From Sphaerisporangium sp040683095 (GTDB taxonomy: Bacteria > Actinomycetota > Actinomycetes > Streptosporangiales > Streptosporangiaceae), in assembly GCF_040683095.1 (NCBI RefSeq), contig NZ_JBFBCI010000005.1, positions 124,001 through 188,000 of the forward strand: a stretch of 64,000 nucleotides of DNA. The letters run 5' to 3'. A program made the position numbers and the translations under genes. Positions 7,847 to 17,625 of the stretch are shown piece by piece (within the stretch, counting starts at the first letter, position 1; every line of letters begins with the position of its first letter). Under the pieces are notes generated by a model. It had not been told where the DNA came from. It made no database searches and saw nothing but the letters and a program-made list of their open reading frames with translations.

Positions 7847-9898
7847 ATGGCCGATCTCCCCCAGGAAACCTCCGCTCCGAGCGTCTCCGATCCCGCGCGG
7901 TCCCCCGTGTCCCCGCCTCCTGACGCCAGGGACGGCTCCCCGACCCCGCAGTCGCCGCCGAACGGCGCCCTCCCCCGATCCTCCGCCGCGGCACCACGCG
8001 ACGACGAGGCGATCGACCTCGGCGAGGTCACCGTCAGCGACTGGTACGCCCACAACGAGACCATGGCCGGCATCGGTTTCCTCACGGTGGCCCGCAGGCT
8101 CCCCGCCCTCATCGCCCAGGCCGTGCGCATGGCGTGGCAGGCCAGCCCCCGCGACACCCTGGCGACGATCTCCCTGAGCACGCTCGGCGGCGTGTTCACC
8201 GCCTTCGGGCTGCTGGCGACCACCGGCGTGCTGCAGGCCCTCTTCTCCTCCGGGCCCACCCCCGACCGCGTCCGTGCCGCCCTCCCCAGCCTGCTGCTGG
8301 TGGGCGTCGCCGCGGCGCTGCGCACCGCCCTCCAGGCCGGGGCCGGGTGGGCACAGTCCCGCCTGGAGCCTCAGGTCAGCCGCATAGCCCAGACCCAGCT
8401 CTACGACCTGACCAGCCGCGTCGACCTCATCGCCTACGACGACGTCGCATTCCACGACTCGCTCCAGCGCGCCCGCACCCGCGGCGTGAGCATGGTGGAC
8501 AGCGTGGTCAACTCGGCGATCGACGTGCTCACCGGCGGGATCGGCATCGCAGCCGCCGCCGGTGTGCTCGGCATCCTCCACCCCGTGCTGCTGCCCCTGC
8601 TCGTGCTGGCCGTGATCCCCGACGCCTGGGCCGCCGTCCGCTCCGCCCGCGAGCGGTACACCACGATGTACGCCCTGGTGCCGGCCCGGCGGCGCAAATG
8701 GATCCTCAGCGACCTCATGGCCGACCGGGACACCGCCGCCGAGATCCGCTCGTTCACGATGCGCCGCTTCCTCATGCGCCTGTACGACGCGGTGACCGAC
8801 GCCGAGCAGGCGGTCGTCCTGCGGCTGGCGCGGCGGCAGATGGTCGCGCGCGTGGTCGGGGAGGCGCTCGGCGGGGTCGGCACGGGCATCGTCTACGTCG
8901 CGCTCGGGCTGCTGCTCGCCGTCGGCGCCGTCCCGCTCGCGGTGGCGGGCACGGCCGTCCTCGCCATCCGCTCCGGGCAGAGCTATCTGTCCACGCTCAT
9001 GTACGCCACCAACCGCCTGTACGAGGAGGGCCTCTACTTCACCGACTTCCTGGAGTTCTGCGCCGACGCCCGCGCGCGCCTGGCGTCCGACCGGCCTGGC
9101 CCTGCACCCGCCTCGTTCGAGCGCATCACCGTCGACGACGTGACCTTCCACTACCCCGGCAACGAGCGCCCCGCCCTGGACCACGTGTCGATCCACATCG
9201 ATCGAGGCGAGGTCGTCGCGCTCGTCGGTGAGAACGGTTCGGGCAAGACGACTCTGTCCAAGATCCTCGCCGGGCTGTACGACCCCGGCGAGGGGCGGGT
9301 CCGGTGGGACGACGTGGAACTCGCCGGCGTCGACCCCGAGGACCTGCGGCGCCACATCGCCGTCATCGCCCAGGACCACACCCGCTGGCCGCTGACCGCC
9401 AAGGACAACATCACCATGGGCCTGGACAAGGGCGTCGAGGCCCTGCACGCCTCCGCCCAGGTCGCCGGGGCCGACCAGGTCATCGCCGAGCTGCCGCACG
9501 GCTACCGCACGCTGCTCGACCGCCGGTTCAAGGACGGCCACGAGCCCTCGGGCGGCCAGTGGCAGCGCATCGCCGTGGCGCGCGGCTTCTACCGCGACGC
9601 GCCGCTGCTGATCTGCGACGAGCCGACGGCCGCGCTGGACGCCCGCGCCGAGCACGCCCTGTTCGAGCGCGTCCGCGGGCACGCCGACGGCCGCACCGTC
9701 CTGCTCATCACCCACCGCCTCGCCAGCGTGCGCTACGCCGACCGCATCTACGTCCTGGACCACGGCAAGGTGATCGAGCGGGGCACGCACGACGAGCTGA
9801 TGGCCCTCGGCGGCCAGTACGCCGACCTCTACACCATCCAGGCCAGCGCCTACGGCTCCACGGGCGATCACCGGAAGGAGGCCCCCAGCCAGGCCTGA
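7847..9898 (+). CDS. ABC exporter, fused membrane and ATPase domains
   Basis: The 683-residue protein starts with about 65 disordered Pro/Ser/Asp-rich residues, then a six-helix transmembrane domain (roughly 95-390), and a C-terminal ATPase with Walker A GENGSGKT near residue 461, signature PSGGQWQRIAVARGF, Walker B LLICDEPTAALDA and the H-loop LLITHRLASVRYAD. This is a type IV half-exporter acting as a homodimer. The membrane domain resembles exporters found beside ribosomal-peptide clusters in actinomycetes, but no maturation enzymes are nearby and no peptidase domain is fused. The substrate is unknown. It is followed, convergently, by the MerR gene. Confidence 0.88.
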   Translation: MADLPQETSAPSVSDPARSPVSPPPDARDGSPTPQSPPNGALPRSSAAAPRDDEAIDLGEVTVSDWYAHNETMAGIGFLTVARRLPALIAQAVRMAWQASPRDTLATISLSTLGGVFTAFGLLATTGVLQALFSSGPTPDRVRAALPSLLLVGVAAALRTALQAGAGWAQSRLEPQVSRIAQTQLYDLTSRVDLIAYDDVAFHDSLQRARTRGVSMVDSVVNSAIDVLTGGIGIAAAAGVLGILHPVLLPLLVLAVIPDAWAAVRSARERYTTMYALVPARRRKWILSDLMADRDTAAEIRSFTMRRFLMRLYDAVTDAEQAVVLRLARRQMVARVVGEALGGVGTGIVYVALGLLLAVGAVPLAVAGTAVLAIRSGQSYLSTLMYATNRLYEEGLYFTDFLEFCADARARLASDRPGPAPASFERITVDDVTFHYPGNERPALDHVSIHIDRGEVVALVGENGSGKTTLSKILAGLYDPGEGRVRWDDVELAGVDPEDLRRHIAVIAQDHTRWPLTAKDNITMGLDKGVEALHASAQVAGADQVIAELPHGYRTLLDRRFKDGHEPSGGQWQRIAVARGFYRDAPLLICDEPTAALDARAEHALFERVRGHADGRTVLLITHRLASVRYADRIYVLDHGKVIERGTHDELMALGGQYADLYTIQASAYGSTGDHRKEAPSQA

Positions 9899-9939
9899 AC
9901 AGGTCTCGTCACAGGTCTGAACGGAGCCCCGGGCGTGGC

Positions 9940-10374
9940 TCAGCGGGAGGCGTCGGACTCGACCGTCTCGGCCGCCTGGCACGAGGCCGGGTCCCCCGCG
10001 AGCGCCTGTACGTCGCGGTAGTACCGGATCTTCCACTTGATCGCGTCCTGCTGCTCCCTGAGCTCGGCGATCTTCTGCTCGACCTCGCGGTCGTGGCTCT
10101 CCAGCAGCGCGATGCGCTCCTCGATGGTGCCGTCGCCGCTGCGCACGAGCTGGGCGAAGCGGATCATCTCCGCGATCGACATGCCCGTGCCGCGCAGGCA
10201 GCGCACCATGCCGAGCCAGCTCAGGTGCGAGTCGTTGAACCGCCTCTGGCCGGCGGCGTTCCGCTCGATCGGCTCCAGCAGGCCGATGCGCTCGTAGTAC
10301 CGCAGGGTGTCCAGGCTGAACCCGGTCTCCTCCGCGACCTGTCCCGGTGTGTAGACGCTCACGGGGTCGAGCAT
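9940..10374 (-). CDS. MerR family transcriptional regulator
   Basis: The 144-residue protein has the MerR winged helix-turn-helix at the N-terminus (TPGQVAEETGFSLDTLRYYE, then GLLEPIERNAAGQRRF) and a long dimerisation helix (residues about 80-120). One Cys near the C-terminus gives no metal-binding set, so an organic or redox signal is more likely than a metal. Relatives of this size often sit beside aldo/keto reductase genes and respond to electrophiles. That fits here: the region just beyond the divergent promoter holds a C-terminal scrap of an aldo/keto reductase, and a large dyad lies between them. Confidence 0.88.
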   Translation of the reverse strand: MLDPVSVYTPGQVAEETGFSLDTLRYYERIGLLEPIERNAAGQRRFNDSHLSWLGMVRCLRGTGMSIAEMIRFAQLVRSGDGTIEERIALLESHDREVEQKIAELREQQDAIKWKIRYYRDVQALAGDPASCQAAETVESDASR

Positions 10375-10379
10375 GTCAC

Positions 10380-10426
10380 CTGGAGTGGGCTCCAGGTCAA
10401 GGTGGTTGACCTGGAGCCCACTCCAG
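10380..10426. promoter_or_regulatory. Large dyad with MerR-type operators
   Basis: Two perfect 21-bp inverted arms (10380-10400 and 10406-10426) are separated by five bases. Each arm itself contains the dyad CTGGAG-N4-CTCCAG, and the right arm begins with TTGAC, usable as a -35 element. Dyads inside a promoter spacer are how MerR proteins act. The left arm begins five bases beyond the MerR start codon. Confidence 0.75.
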
Positions 10427-10427
10427 C

Positions 10428-10589
10428 GTGCAAGGTGTCGCGGTGGTCATCGCATGGCTGACCGCGCAGGGCATCGTGCCCATCGTGGGGGCAAGCACGC
10501 TCGCCCAGGTGGACGAGCTGCTCGGCGCGCGCGATGTCAAGCTGGACGACGGGCAGCGCGCCCGCCTGGAAGACCCGGCACTGGCCTGA
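10428..10589 (+). pseudogene. C-terminal remnant of an aldo/keto reductase
   Basis: The frame from 10428 to the TGA at 10587-10589 encodes about 53 residues, including AWLTAQGIVPIVGASTLAQV and ELLGARDVKLDDGQRARLE. This matches the last helix region of aldo/keto reductases (the segment with the NADPH-contacting G-x-(S/T) motif), which are normally about 300-330 residues. The catalytic Asp-Tyr-Lys-His part is missing. The fragment begins within a few bases of the right arm of the MerR dyad, so a deletion seems to have joined the promoter directly to the 3' end of the former target gene. Confidence 0.75.
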
Positions 10590-10649
10590 CCCCCGGCCCG
10601 CCCCGGCGGGCGCTCCGGGCCGGGCGAGGTCACCGGGCCGGCGGTGGCG

Positions 10650-11306
10650 TCAGTGGCCCGGCAGGTGGTCGGCGAGGTAGCCGCGCACCAGGCGCTTGCA
10701 CTCGGAGATCAGCTCGGGGTCGCCGCCGGGGTGGGCACGGAAGGCGAGCTTCAGCACGGCGTCGGCGGCCTCGACCGCGACGATGAGCGCGCGGTCCAGG
10801 CCCGGCCCGGCGGGCGCGCCCAGCAGCTCGATGGTCAGCGCGCGCAGCCGATCGGCGACGATGACATTGTTCTCCAGCGCGGCGTCCAGCAGGCGCTCGC
10901 TGCCCTTGAGCGCGGGCCCGCCCGGGGTCGGCAGGATCTCGCCGAAGTCCATGATGGCGAAGCCGGGCGTGCTGCGCTTCATCGCCACGAACTCGTCCAC
11001 GGTGAGGTCCACCGCGCCAGTCCAGTCGGAGATTCCGGCGGCGGCGAGCCGGGCGGTGATCCGGGCGAGGAACGCGTCGAGGTTGCGCAGCGCCAGCGCC
11101 CGTACGAGCCCCTGCTTGTCGGGGAAGAACTGGTAGAACGTGCCGATCGGAACGGCCGCCCTGCGGGCCACCTCCTTGGTGGTCAGCCCGTCGTAACCCA
11201 CCTCGTCGAGCAGGCGGGCGCACTCGTCCAGCATGCGCTCGACCCGCTCGACACTGCGGCGCTGAGCGGGGCGGCGGCGGAGCGTCGCGGCGGAGACGTT
11301 CGTCAT
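10650..11306 (-). CDS. TetR/AcrR family regulator
   Basis: From the ATG at 11306 the protein has 218 residues. The N-terminal TetR domain has the recognition region LTTKEVARRAAVPIGTFYQF followed by FPDKQGLVRAL; the C-terminal part is a ligand-binding helical bundle of the type seen in many actinomycete TetR proteins. The gene is divergent from the beta-glucosidase at 11377, with only 70 bp between the two starts and an imperfect dyad (ATGAG-N5-CTCAT, 11346-11360) there. Control of the glucosidase and of itself is therefore likely. An upstream in-frame extension to 11396 would overlap the glucosidase start and is rejected. Confidence 0.87.
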   Translation of the reverse strand: MTNVSAATLRRRPAQRRSVERVERMLDECARLLDEVGYDGLTTKEVARRAAVPIGTFYQFFPDKQGLVRALALRNLDAFLARITARLAAAGISDWTGAVDLTVDEFVAMKRSTPGFAIMDFGEILPTPGGPALKGSERLLDAALENNVIVADRLRALTIELLGAPAGPGLDRALIVAVEAADAVLKLAFRAHPGGDPELISECKRLVRGYLADHLPGH

Positions 11307-11345
11307 TCCCCCATCATCCCTCTGTTGACTTGCCACCGGCTTAAC

Positions 11346-11360
11346 ATGAGGTCCACTCAT
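11346..11360. promoter_or_regulatory. Candidate TetR operator
   Basis: ATGAG-N5-CTCAT forms a short inverted repeat in the 70-bp space between the divergent TetR and beta-glucosidase genes, just before the glucosidase ribosome binding site. Length and position suit a TetR site, but the arms are only five bases. Confidence 0.4.
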
Positions 11361-11376
11361 TCCACCGGAGGTCATC

Positions 11377-12693
11377 ATGTTCCTTTGGGGCACCACGACC
11401 GCGTCCTACCAGATCGAGGGAGCCGTGGCGGAGGACGGCCGGGGCCGGTCGATCTGGGACACCTTCGCCCACGAGCCGGGCAAGGTCAAGGACGGTCACA
11501 CCGGTGACATGGCGTGCGACCACTACCACCGCTGGACCGAGGATGTCACGCTCATGGCCGCTCTGGGCGTGAACTCTTACCGCTTCTCCATTTCGTGGCC
11601 GAGAATTCTCCCATCGGGCCATGGAACGGTCAACGAGGCCGGTCTCGGCTTCTACGACCGGCTGGTCGACGGCCTGTGCGCCGCGGGCATCGTCCCGGCG
11701 GCCACGCTGTTCCACTGGGACCTGCCCCAGGCGCTGGAGGACGAGGGCGGCTGGTTGAACCGCGACACCGCGAGCCGCATGGCGGAGTACGCCGCCATCG
11801 TGGCCGCCCGCCTCGCCGACCGCGTGCCGATCTGGATCACCCTCAACGAGCCGTTCGTCCACATGGTGTACGGGTACGCCCTCGGCACCCATGCCCCGGG
11901 CAGGACCATGTTCCTGGACGCCCTGCCCGCCGCCCACCACCAGCTCCTCGGCCACGGCCTCGCCGCGCAGGCGCTGCGGGCGCACGGGGCCGAGCGGGTG
12001 CTGGTCACCAACAACTGCACGCCCGTCTGGGCCGCGTCCGGTGCGGAGGAGGACGTGCGGGCCGCCGAGGCGTACGACACGCTGCACAACAGGCTGTTCA
12101 ACGACCCGGTGCTGCTCGGCCGCTACCCCGGCCTGTCGGCCTTCGGCCTGGAGACCATGCCCGCCGTGCGGGACGGCGACCTCGCCACCATCGCCCAGCC
12201 GCTGGACGGGCTCGGGATCAACTACTACAACCCCACCCGCGTGTGCGCGCCCGGGGAGACGCCCATCCTGCCGTTCGAGGACGCCGGGATCACCGGCCAC
12301 CCCACCACCGCCTTCGGCTGGCCGGTGGTGCCGGACGGCCTGCGCGAGCTGCTCACCGGCCTCAAGGCCCGGTACGGCGAGGCGCTGCCGCCGGTGTACG
12401 TGACCGAGAACGGCTGCTCGCAGGAGGACGAGCCCGGCCCGGACGGAGTGGTGGACGACCAGGCGCGCATCGCCTACCTCGACGGGCACATCGCCGCCGT
12501 GGCCGCCGCGATGGCCGAGGGGGTGGACGTGCGCGGCTACTACGTCTGGTCGCTCCTGGACAACTTCGAGTGGGCCGAGGGCTACAACCAGCGCTTCGGC
12601 CTCGTCCACGTCGACTACGCGACCCAGCGCCGCACCCCGAAGGCGTCCTACCACTGGCTGCGGGAGAGGATCGCCGCACGCGCGACGCCCTGA
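11377..12693 (+). CDS. GH1 family beta-glucosidase
   Basis: The 438-residue protein is a complete glycoside hydrolase family 1 enzyme. It starts FLWGTTTASYQIEGA, has the acid/base Glu158 in TLNEPF and the nucleophile Glu344 in YVTENG, and ends with the WSLLDNFEWAEGY sugar-binding block. There is no signal peptide, so it acts in the cytoplasm, probably releasing glucose from imported cellobiose or other beta-glucosides. A GGAGG ribosome binding site precedes the ATG at 11377. It is divergent from a TetR gene, which is unusual because actinomycete GH1 genes are more often under LacI-type CebR control. Confidence 0.95.
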   Translation: MFLWGTTTASYQIEGAVAEDGRGRSIWDTFAHEPGKVKDGHTGDMACDHYHRWTEDVTLMAALGVNSYRFSISWPRILPSGHGTVNEAGLGFYDRLVDGLCAAGIVPAATLFHWDLPQALEDEGGWLNRDTASRMAEYAAIVAARLADRVPIWITLNEPFVHMVYGYALGTHAPGRTMFLDALPAAHHQLLGHGLAAQALRAHGAERVLVTNNCTPVWAASGAEEDVRAAEAYDTLHNRLFNDPVLLGRYPGLSAFGLETMPAVRDGDLATIAQPLDGLGINYYNPTRVCAPGETPILPFEDAGITGHPTTAFGWPVVPDGLRELLTGLKARYGEALPPVYVTENGCSQEDEPGPDGVVDDQARIAYLDGHIAAVAAAMAEGVDVRGYYVWSLLDNFEWAEGYNQRFGLVHVDYATQRRTPKASYHWLRERIAARATP

Positions 12694-12707
12694 CGCGCCG
12701 GAAGGCC

Positions 12708-12749
12708 GGGCTAGATCGACAGGGCTAGAGCGACCGGGCTAGAAGACCG
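12708..12749. repeat. Triple 14-bp tandem repeat at a convergent gene end
   Basis: Three successive units beginning GGGCTAGA (12708, 12722, 12736) lie between the GH1 gene and the convergent secreted-protein gene. The third unit supplies the latter's TAG stop codon at 12739-12741. Confidence 0.6.
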
Positions 12750-13638
12750 ACACGTGCACGTGGTCGTAGTGGTTGGCGGTGACGCCGCCGCGGTCGGACA
12801 TCGTGCGCCAGCCCGCGCCCGTGCGGATGTCGTAGTAGCGCTGCCGCCAGATGATGTACATGATGCCGAGCGAGCGTCCGTTCTCGATGCACCACTGGGC
12901 CAGGGCGTCGCCCCGGGCCTGGGAGGCGGCGTCGGGCATGCGGCCGCCCGTGCTCATCATGAAGTCGCAGGCGCGGCCCTTGCCGTGCTCGCCGGGGTCG
13001 CCGGGCCGCAGGCACCCGACGCCGAACGGCATCGGGAAGCGCTGCATGATGACGCTCCTGATGCTGATCATGCGCGGGGTGAGGCCGCTGCCGGCGTCCG
13101 GGGTCTGGAAGCCGAACTTCTTCAGCAGCTCGTCGACCTGCCGCTTCTTGGCCTGGAGGTCCTTGATCTCGTCCCTCAGGTCGGCGAGCTTCTTGTCGGC
13201 GAGCTTCTTGGCGGCCTTCTGGTCCTTGATCAGCCGGCCGATGTGGTTGACGCGCTGGTTCTTCTCGTCGGCGAGGTAGGTCACGGTCGCGACCTGGCTG
13301 AGGATCGTGTCGGGGTCGCCGCTGTAGGTGAAGACCCTGGGCCCGTCGATGGCGCCGGACATGTACGACTGGGCGTAGAACTGGGCGATCTGCCGCTCGG
13401 CGGTGGCCAGGTCCGAGCGCAGCTTCTTGACGCGGTCACCGGCCTTGGCGGCGGCGCGGCGTACGTCCTCCAGGCTCTGGATCTCGCCGCGGTACGCCTT
13501 CTGCAGGTCGGCCGCCTGCTTGGTGAGCTTGTCGAGCTGCGCCTGGGGGCTCGGCTTGGCCTCTGCGGACGGTATGACGAGCACCGAGAACAGCCCGAAC
13601 AGCGCGGCGGCCAGCCCCGCCACACGGCCTGAACGCAT
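12739..13638 (-). CDS. Secreted coiled-coil protein with ARB-07466-type C-terminal domain
   Basis: The ATG at 13638 has a GGGAGGG ribosome binding site and begins a signal peptide (GRVAGLAAALFGLFSVLVIP ending SAEA). Residues about 30-180 form a long charged coiled coil, like the N-terminal regions of actinobacterial NlpC/RipA-type wall proteins. The C-terminal 110 residues hold CLRPGDPGEHGKGRACDFMM and NHYDHVHVSVF, with His and Asp positions arranged as in the peptidase M15-like domain often named ARB-07466. A cell-wall hydrolase or its activator is likely. Total length is 299 residues. It converges on the GH1 gene. Confidence 0.82.
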   Translation of the reverse strand: MRSGRVAGLAAALFGLFSVLVIPSAEAKPSPQAQLDKLTKQAADLQKAYRGEIQSLEDVRRAAAKAGDRVKKLRSDLATAERQIAQFYAQSYMSGAIDGPRVFTYSGDPDTILSQVATVTYLADEKNQRVNHIGRLIKDQKAAKKLADKKLADLRDEIKDLQAKKRQVDELLKKFGFQTPDAGSGLTPRMISIRSVIMQRFPMPFGVGCLRPGDPGEHGKGRACDFMMSTGGRMPDAASQARGDALAQWCIENGRSLGIMYIIWRQRYYDIRTGAGWRTMSDRGGVTANHYDHVHVSVF

Positions 13639-14021
13639 CAGCCCTCCCACTTCCGGACACCCCGAGACTCTAGAAGCCGATCTTCGGAGCCGCCACACGA
13701 TCGGAAGAAGCTACACACCGTTGGCGAACTATCTACCACTTTAGGAAGTTGCAAGAGCTCGGTTTCCGAAGAATTGGGCCCGACCGGATTCCGGACATCT
13801 CATGATTTGCCGGTAGATCATCGGGCACGACGGGCGGCGGGGCGGACGGGCGACCGATCCTATCGGCGGCGGCTCGCCGGAGTAGCCGAGTCTTGCCAAC
13901 CCGGCCAGAACATGATTCGGTCTCAAGCGTCCGGCCGTCGCGCGGGCCCGCCCCCCGCACGACGGGGCCGGACGACCGAGCACCCGCCCGATCCGACCGT
14001 CCGACCGTAGGAGGCAGGCCC
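13639..14021. other. Divergent intergenic region
   Basis: This 383-bp spacer between the secreted coiled-coil protein and the aldehyde dehydrogenase should hold both promoters. I looked for a ydaO/c-di-AMP riboswitch, common before actinobacterial wall hydrolase genes, and did not find its core. Near the dehydrogenase start there are repeated CCGACCGT words but no clear dyad. Confidence 0.45.
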
Positions 14022-15458
14022 ATGCTCCAGTACGACCGTCTTTTCATCGGGGGCGACTGGGTTGCTCCCGCGGGCACCGCGACGATCGACGTCATCTCCC
14101 CGCACACCGAGGAGGTCGTCGGACGCGTGCCCGACGGCACCCCCGCCGACATGGACCGCGCGGTGTCCGCCGCCCGCCAGGCCTTCGACCACGGCCCCTG
14201 GCCGCGGATGACCATGCCCGAGCGCGCCGAGGTGGTCGGCCGGCTGGCCGCCCTGTACGCCGCCCGCCAGGCCGAACTGGCCGACGTGATCACGCTGGAG
14301 ATGGGCTCCCCCATCGCGTTCTCGCAGATGGCCCAGGCCCCGCAGCCGCTCGGCATGCTCCAGTACTTCAGCGAGCTCGGGAAGACTTTCGCGGTCGAGG
14401 ACGAGCGCCCCGGCGTCTTCGGCCCGGTCGTGGTACGGCGCGAGCCGGTCGGCGTGGTCGCCGCCATCGTGCCCTGGAACGTGCCGCAGTTCGTGATCAT
14501 GACCAAGCTCGCGCCCGCGCTGATCGCCGGCTGCACGGTCGTGATCAAGCCCGCGCCCGAGACACCTCTGGACTCCTACCTGCTCGCCGAAATGATCAAG
14601 GAGGCGGACGTCCCGGACGGTGTGGTCAACATCGTCGCCGCGGGCCGCGAGGCGGGCGAGCACCTCGTCGCCCACCCCGGCGTCGACAAGGTCGCCTTCA
14701 CCGGCTCCACGGCCGCCGGACGCCGCATCGGCGCCATCTGCGGCGAGCAGCTCAAGCGGTGCAGCCTGGAACTCGGCGGCAAGTCGGCGGCGATCATCCT
14801 GGACGACTGCGACCTGGGCGCCGCCATGGGCTTCCTGTCCATCGCGTCCCTGATGAACAACGGCCAGGCGTGCGTGGCGCAGACGCGCATCCTGGCCTCC
14901 ACCTCCCGGTACGACGAGGTCGTCCAGGCGATCTCCGACATGGTCGCCGGGCAGCGCGTGGGCGACCCCGCCGACCCGGCCACCGGCATCGGACCGCTGG
15001 TCGCGCGGCGGCAGCAGGAGCGCGTGGAGGGCTACATCAGGGCCGGCATCGACGAGGGCGCCAAGCCGGTCGTCGGCGGCCTCGACCGCCCGCGCGACCG
15101 CGGCTGGTACGTCGCCCCGACCGTATTCGCCGGCGTCTCCAACGACATGCGGATCGCCCGCGAGGAGATCTTCGGCCCCGTGCTCTCGGTGATCCCGTAC
15201 ACCGACGAGGACGACGCCGTCCGCATCGCCAACGACAGCGACTACGGGCTGTCCGGCTCGGTCTGGACGGCCGACACCGAGCGCGGCATGGACATCGCCC
15301 GCCGCGTCCGCACCGGCACCTACGGCGTCAACATGATGAACACCATGGACCCGTCCACGCCGTTCGGCGGCTACAAGGACAGCGGCATCGGCCGCGAACT
15401 CGGCCCCGAGGGCCTCGCCGCCTACCTGGAGTACAAGTCCATCGCCCGTCTCGGCTGA
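14022..15458 (+). CDS. NAD(P)-dependent aldehyde dehydrogenase
   Basis: The ATG at 14022 is preceded by a GGAGG ribosome binding site, and the reading frame upstream of it is not needed. The 478-residue protein is a full aldehyde dehydrogenase: the Rossmann region with GSTAAGRRIG, catalytic Glu250 in LELGGKSAA, catalytic Cys284 in NNGQACVAQTR, and the C-terminal EEIFGPVLSVIPY block. It oxidises an aldehyde to the carboxylic acid; the substrate cannot be deduced. It stands alone on the plus strand and is separated from the convergent acetate kinase gene by a terminator. Confidence 0.93.
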   Translation: MLQYDRLFIGGDWVAPAGTATIDVISPHTEEVVGRVPDGTPADMDRAVSAARQAFDHGPWPRMTMPERAEVVGRLAALYAARQAELADVITLEMGSPIAFSQMAQAPQPLGMLQYFSELGKTFAVEDERPGVFGPVVVRREPVGVVAAIVPWNVPQFVIMTKLAPALIAGCTVVIKPAPETPLDSYLLAEMIKEADVPDGVVNIVAAGREAGEHLVAHPGVDKVAFTGSTAAGRRIGAICGEQLKRCSLELGGKSAAIILDDCDLGAAMGFLSIASLMNNGQACVAQTRILASTSRYDEVVQAISDMVAGQRVGDPADPATGIGPLVARRQQERVEGYIRAGIDEGAKPVVGGLDRPRDRGWYVAPTVFAGVSNDMRIAREEIFGPVLSVIPYTDEDDAVRIANDSDYGLSGSVWTADTERGMDIARRVRTGTYGVNMMNTMDPSTPFGGYKDSGIGRELGPEGLAAYLEYKSIARLG

Positions 15459-15544
15459 CTGTTCGGGGCGCCAAAAGGGGCGCCTCGAACCGCCGTGCCG
15501 GCGGCGCGGCAATAGGCACGGCCGGGACGACGCGCCACGAGCGG

Positions 15545-15581
15545 AGGGAGGAAGGGGCCCGTCCTTCACCCCTTCCTCCCT
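15545..15581. terminator. Bidirectional terminator-like hairpin
   Basis: Arms of 13 bp (AGGGAGGAAGGGG and its complement) flank an 11-base loop between the convergent aldehyde dehydrogenase and acetate kinase genes. There is no T-run, as is common in actinomycetes. Confidence 0.7.
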
Positions 15582-15727
15582 GACGGCGGTGGACCGCCGG
15601 CTCGATGGCGCCCTCTCGTCCGTGCGAACGGAGAGCGCCACAAGCAGGTGCGAGATCGCCCCCGTCAGGAGAGGGACGCGAGCTCTCCTGGTGGATCTCA
15701 TACCTCCTTCGTGGAGGTAGACGACAT

Positions 15728-16851
<1,124 letters not shown>

Positions 16852-16855
<4 letters not shown>

Positions 16856-17625
16856 GGGGCCACCTCGCGCGCGGCGCCCGGGCGGGAGATCCACCGGCCG
16901 ATCCGCCGGACGAGGTCGGGGGTCGCGGCCGACTCGGCGTGGCCGTACCCCGGCTCGATCCACAGCTCCTTGGGCTCGCGGGCCGCCTCGAAGAGCTGGT
17001 GGGCGTGCTCCAGAGGGAAGAAGTCGTCGGCGTCGCCGTGGACGATGAGCAGCGGCACGGGCGAGACGCGCCCGGCGGCCTCGTACGGGGCGAGCGGCAC
17101 CGGGTCCCACGAGGTGGAGCGGATGCGCGTGCGCTTGGCGAGGCGCGCGGCCAGGCGTCCGGGCGCCTTCTCTATGGCCCAGTGGACCTGCCGCATCGGC
17201 CGCGTGCCCCGGTAGTACCAGCGGGCCGGGCCGCTCACCGCGACGACGGCGTCCTCGCCGCCGTGCAGGGCCGCGTGCCGGACGGCGACGGCCGCGCCCA
17301 TCGAGAACCCCACGGTCGCGACCCGCGAGTAGCCGACGGAACGGGCGTGCGCGACGGCGGCGTCCATGTCCAGCACCTCGGCGTCGCCGACCGTGGAGAG
17401 GCCGCCCGACCTGCCGTGCCCGCGGAAGTCGAACGCGACCACGCCGCCGAAGCCGCTCAGCACGTGCGCGATGCGCCGGGTCGTGGGATCGCGCCAGGAG
17501 CCGGTGAAGCCGTGGGCCAGGATGATGCCGAGGCTCGCGTCGCCGCGCGAGGGGGTGTGCGCCGCGTCGATCCGCACACCGTCCTTCGTCATCAGCGTCG
17601 CGGAGAAACTAGCGGCGAGTGGCAT
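16852..17625 (-). CDS. Alpha/beta hydrolase
   Basis: The 257-residue protein has the alpha/beta hydrolase fold: an oxyanion segment LAHGFTGS, nucleophile elbow GFSMGA, acid HGDADDFFP and catalytic His in GYGHAES. It resembles cytoplasmic esterases or peptidase-like serine hydrolases of the S9/DUF1749 kind, but the substrate is unknown. It overlaps the acetate kinase start by four bases, so the two genes form an operon; if this hydrolase releases acetate or an acyl group, the coupling would make sense, but that is speculation. Confidence 0.88.

Noticed and set aside
7572..9898. Lanthipeptide cluster
   Set aside because: The small peptide has no cysteine and there are no LanB, LanC, LanM or LanKC-type enzymes nearby.
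7799..10036. 745-codon minus-strand open frame opposite the ABC exporter
   Set aside because: It is the antisense shadow of a well-supported gene; its sequence is low-complexity Gly/Val/Glu/Arg with no domain.
13639..13800. c-di-AMP (ydaO) riboswitch before the secreted wall protein
   Set aside because: I looked for its conserved GA-rich core and paired elements and did not find them.
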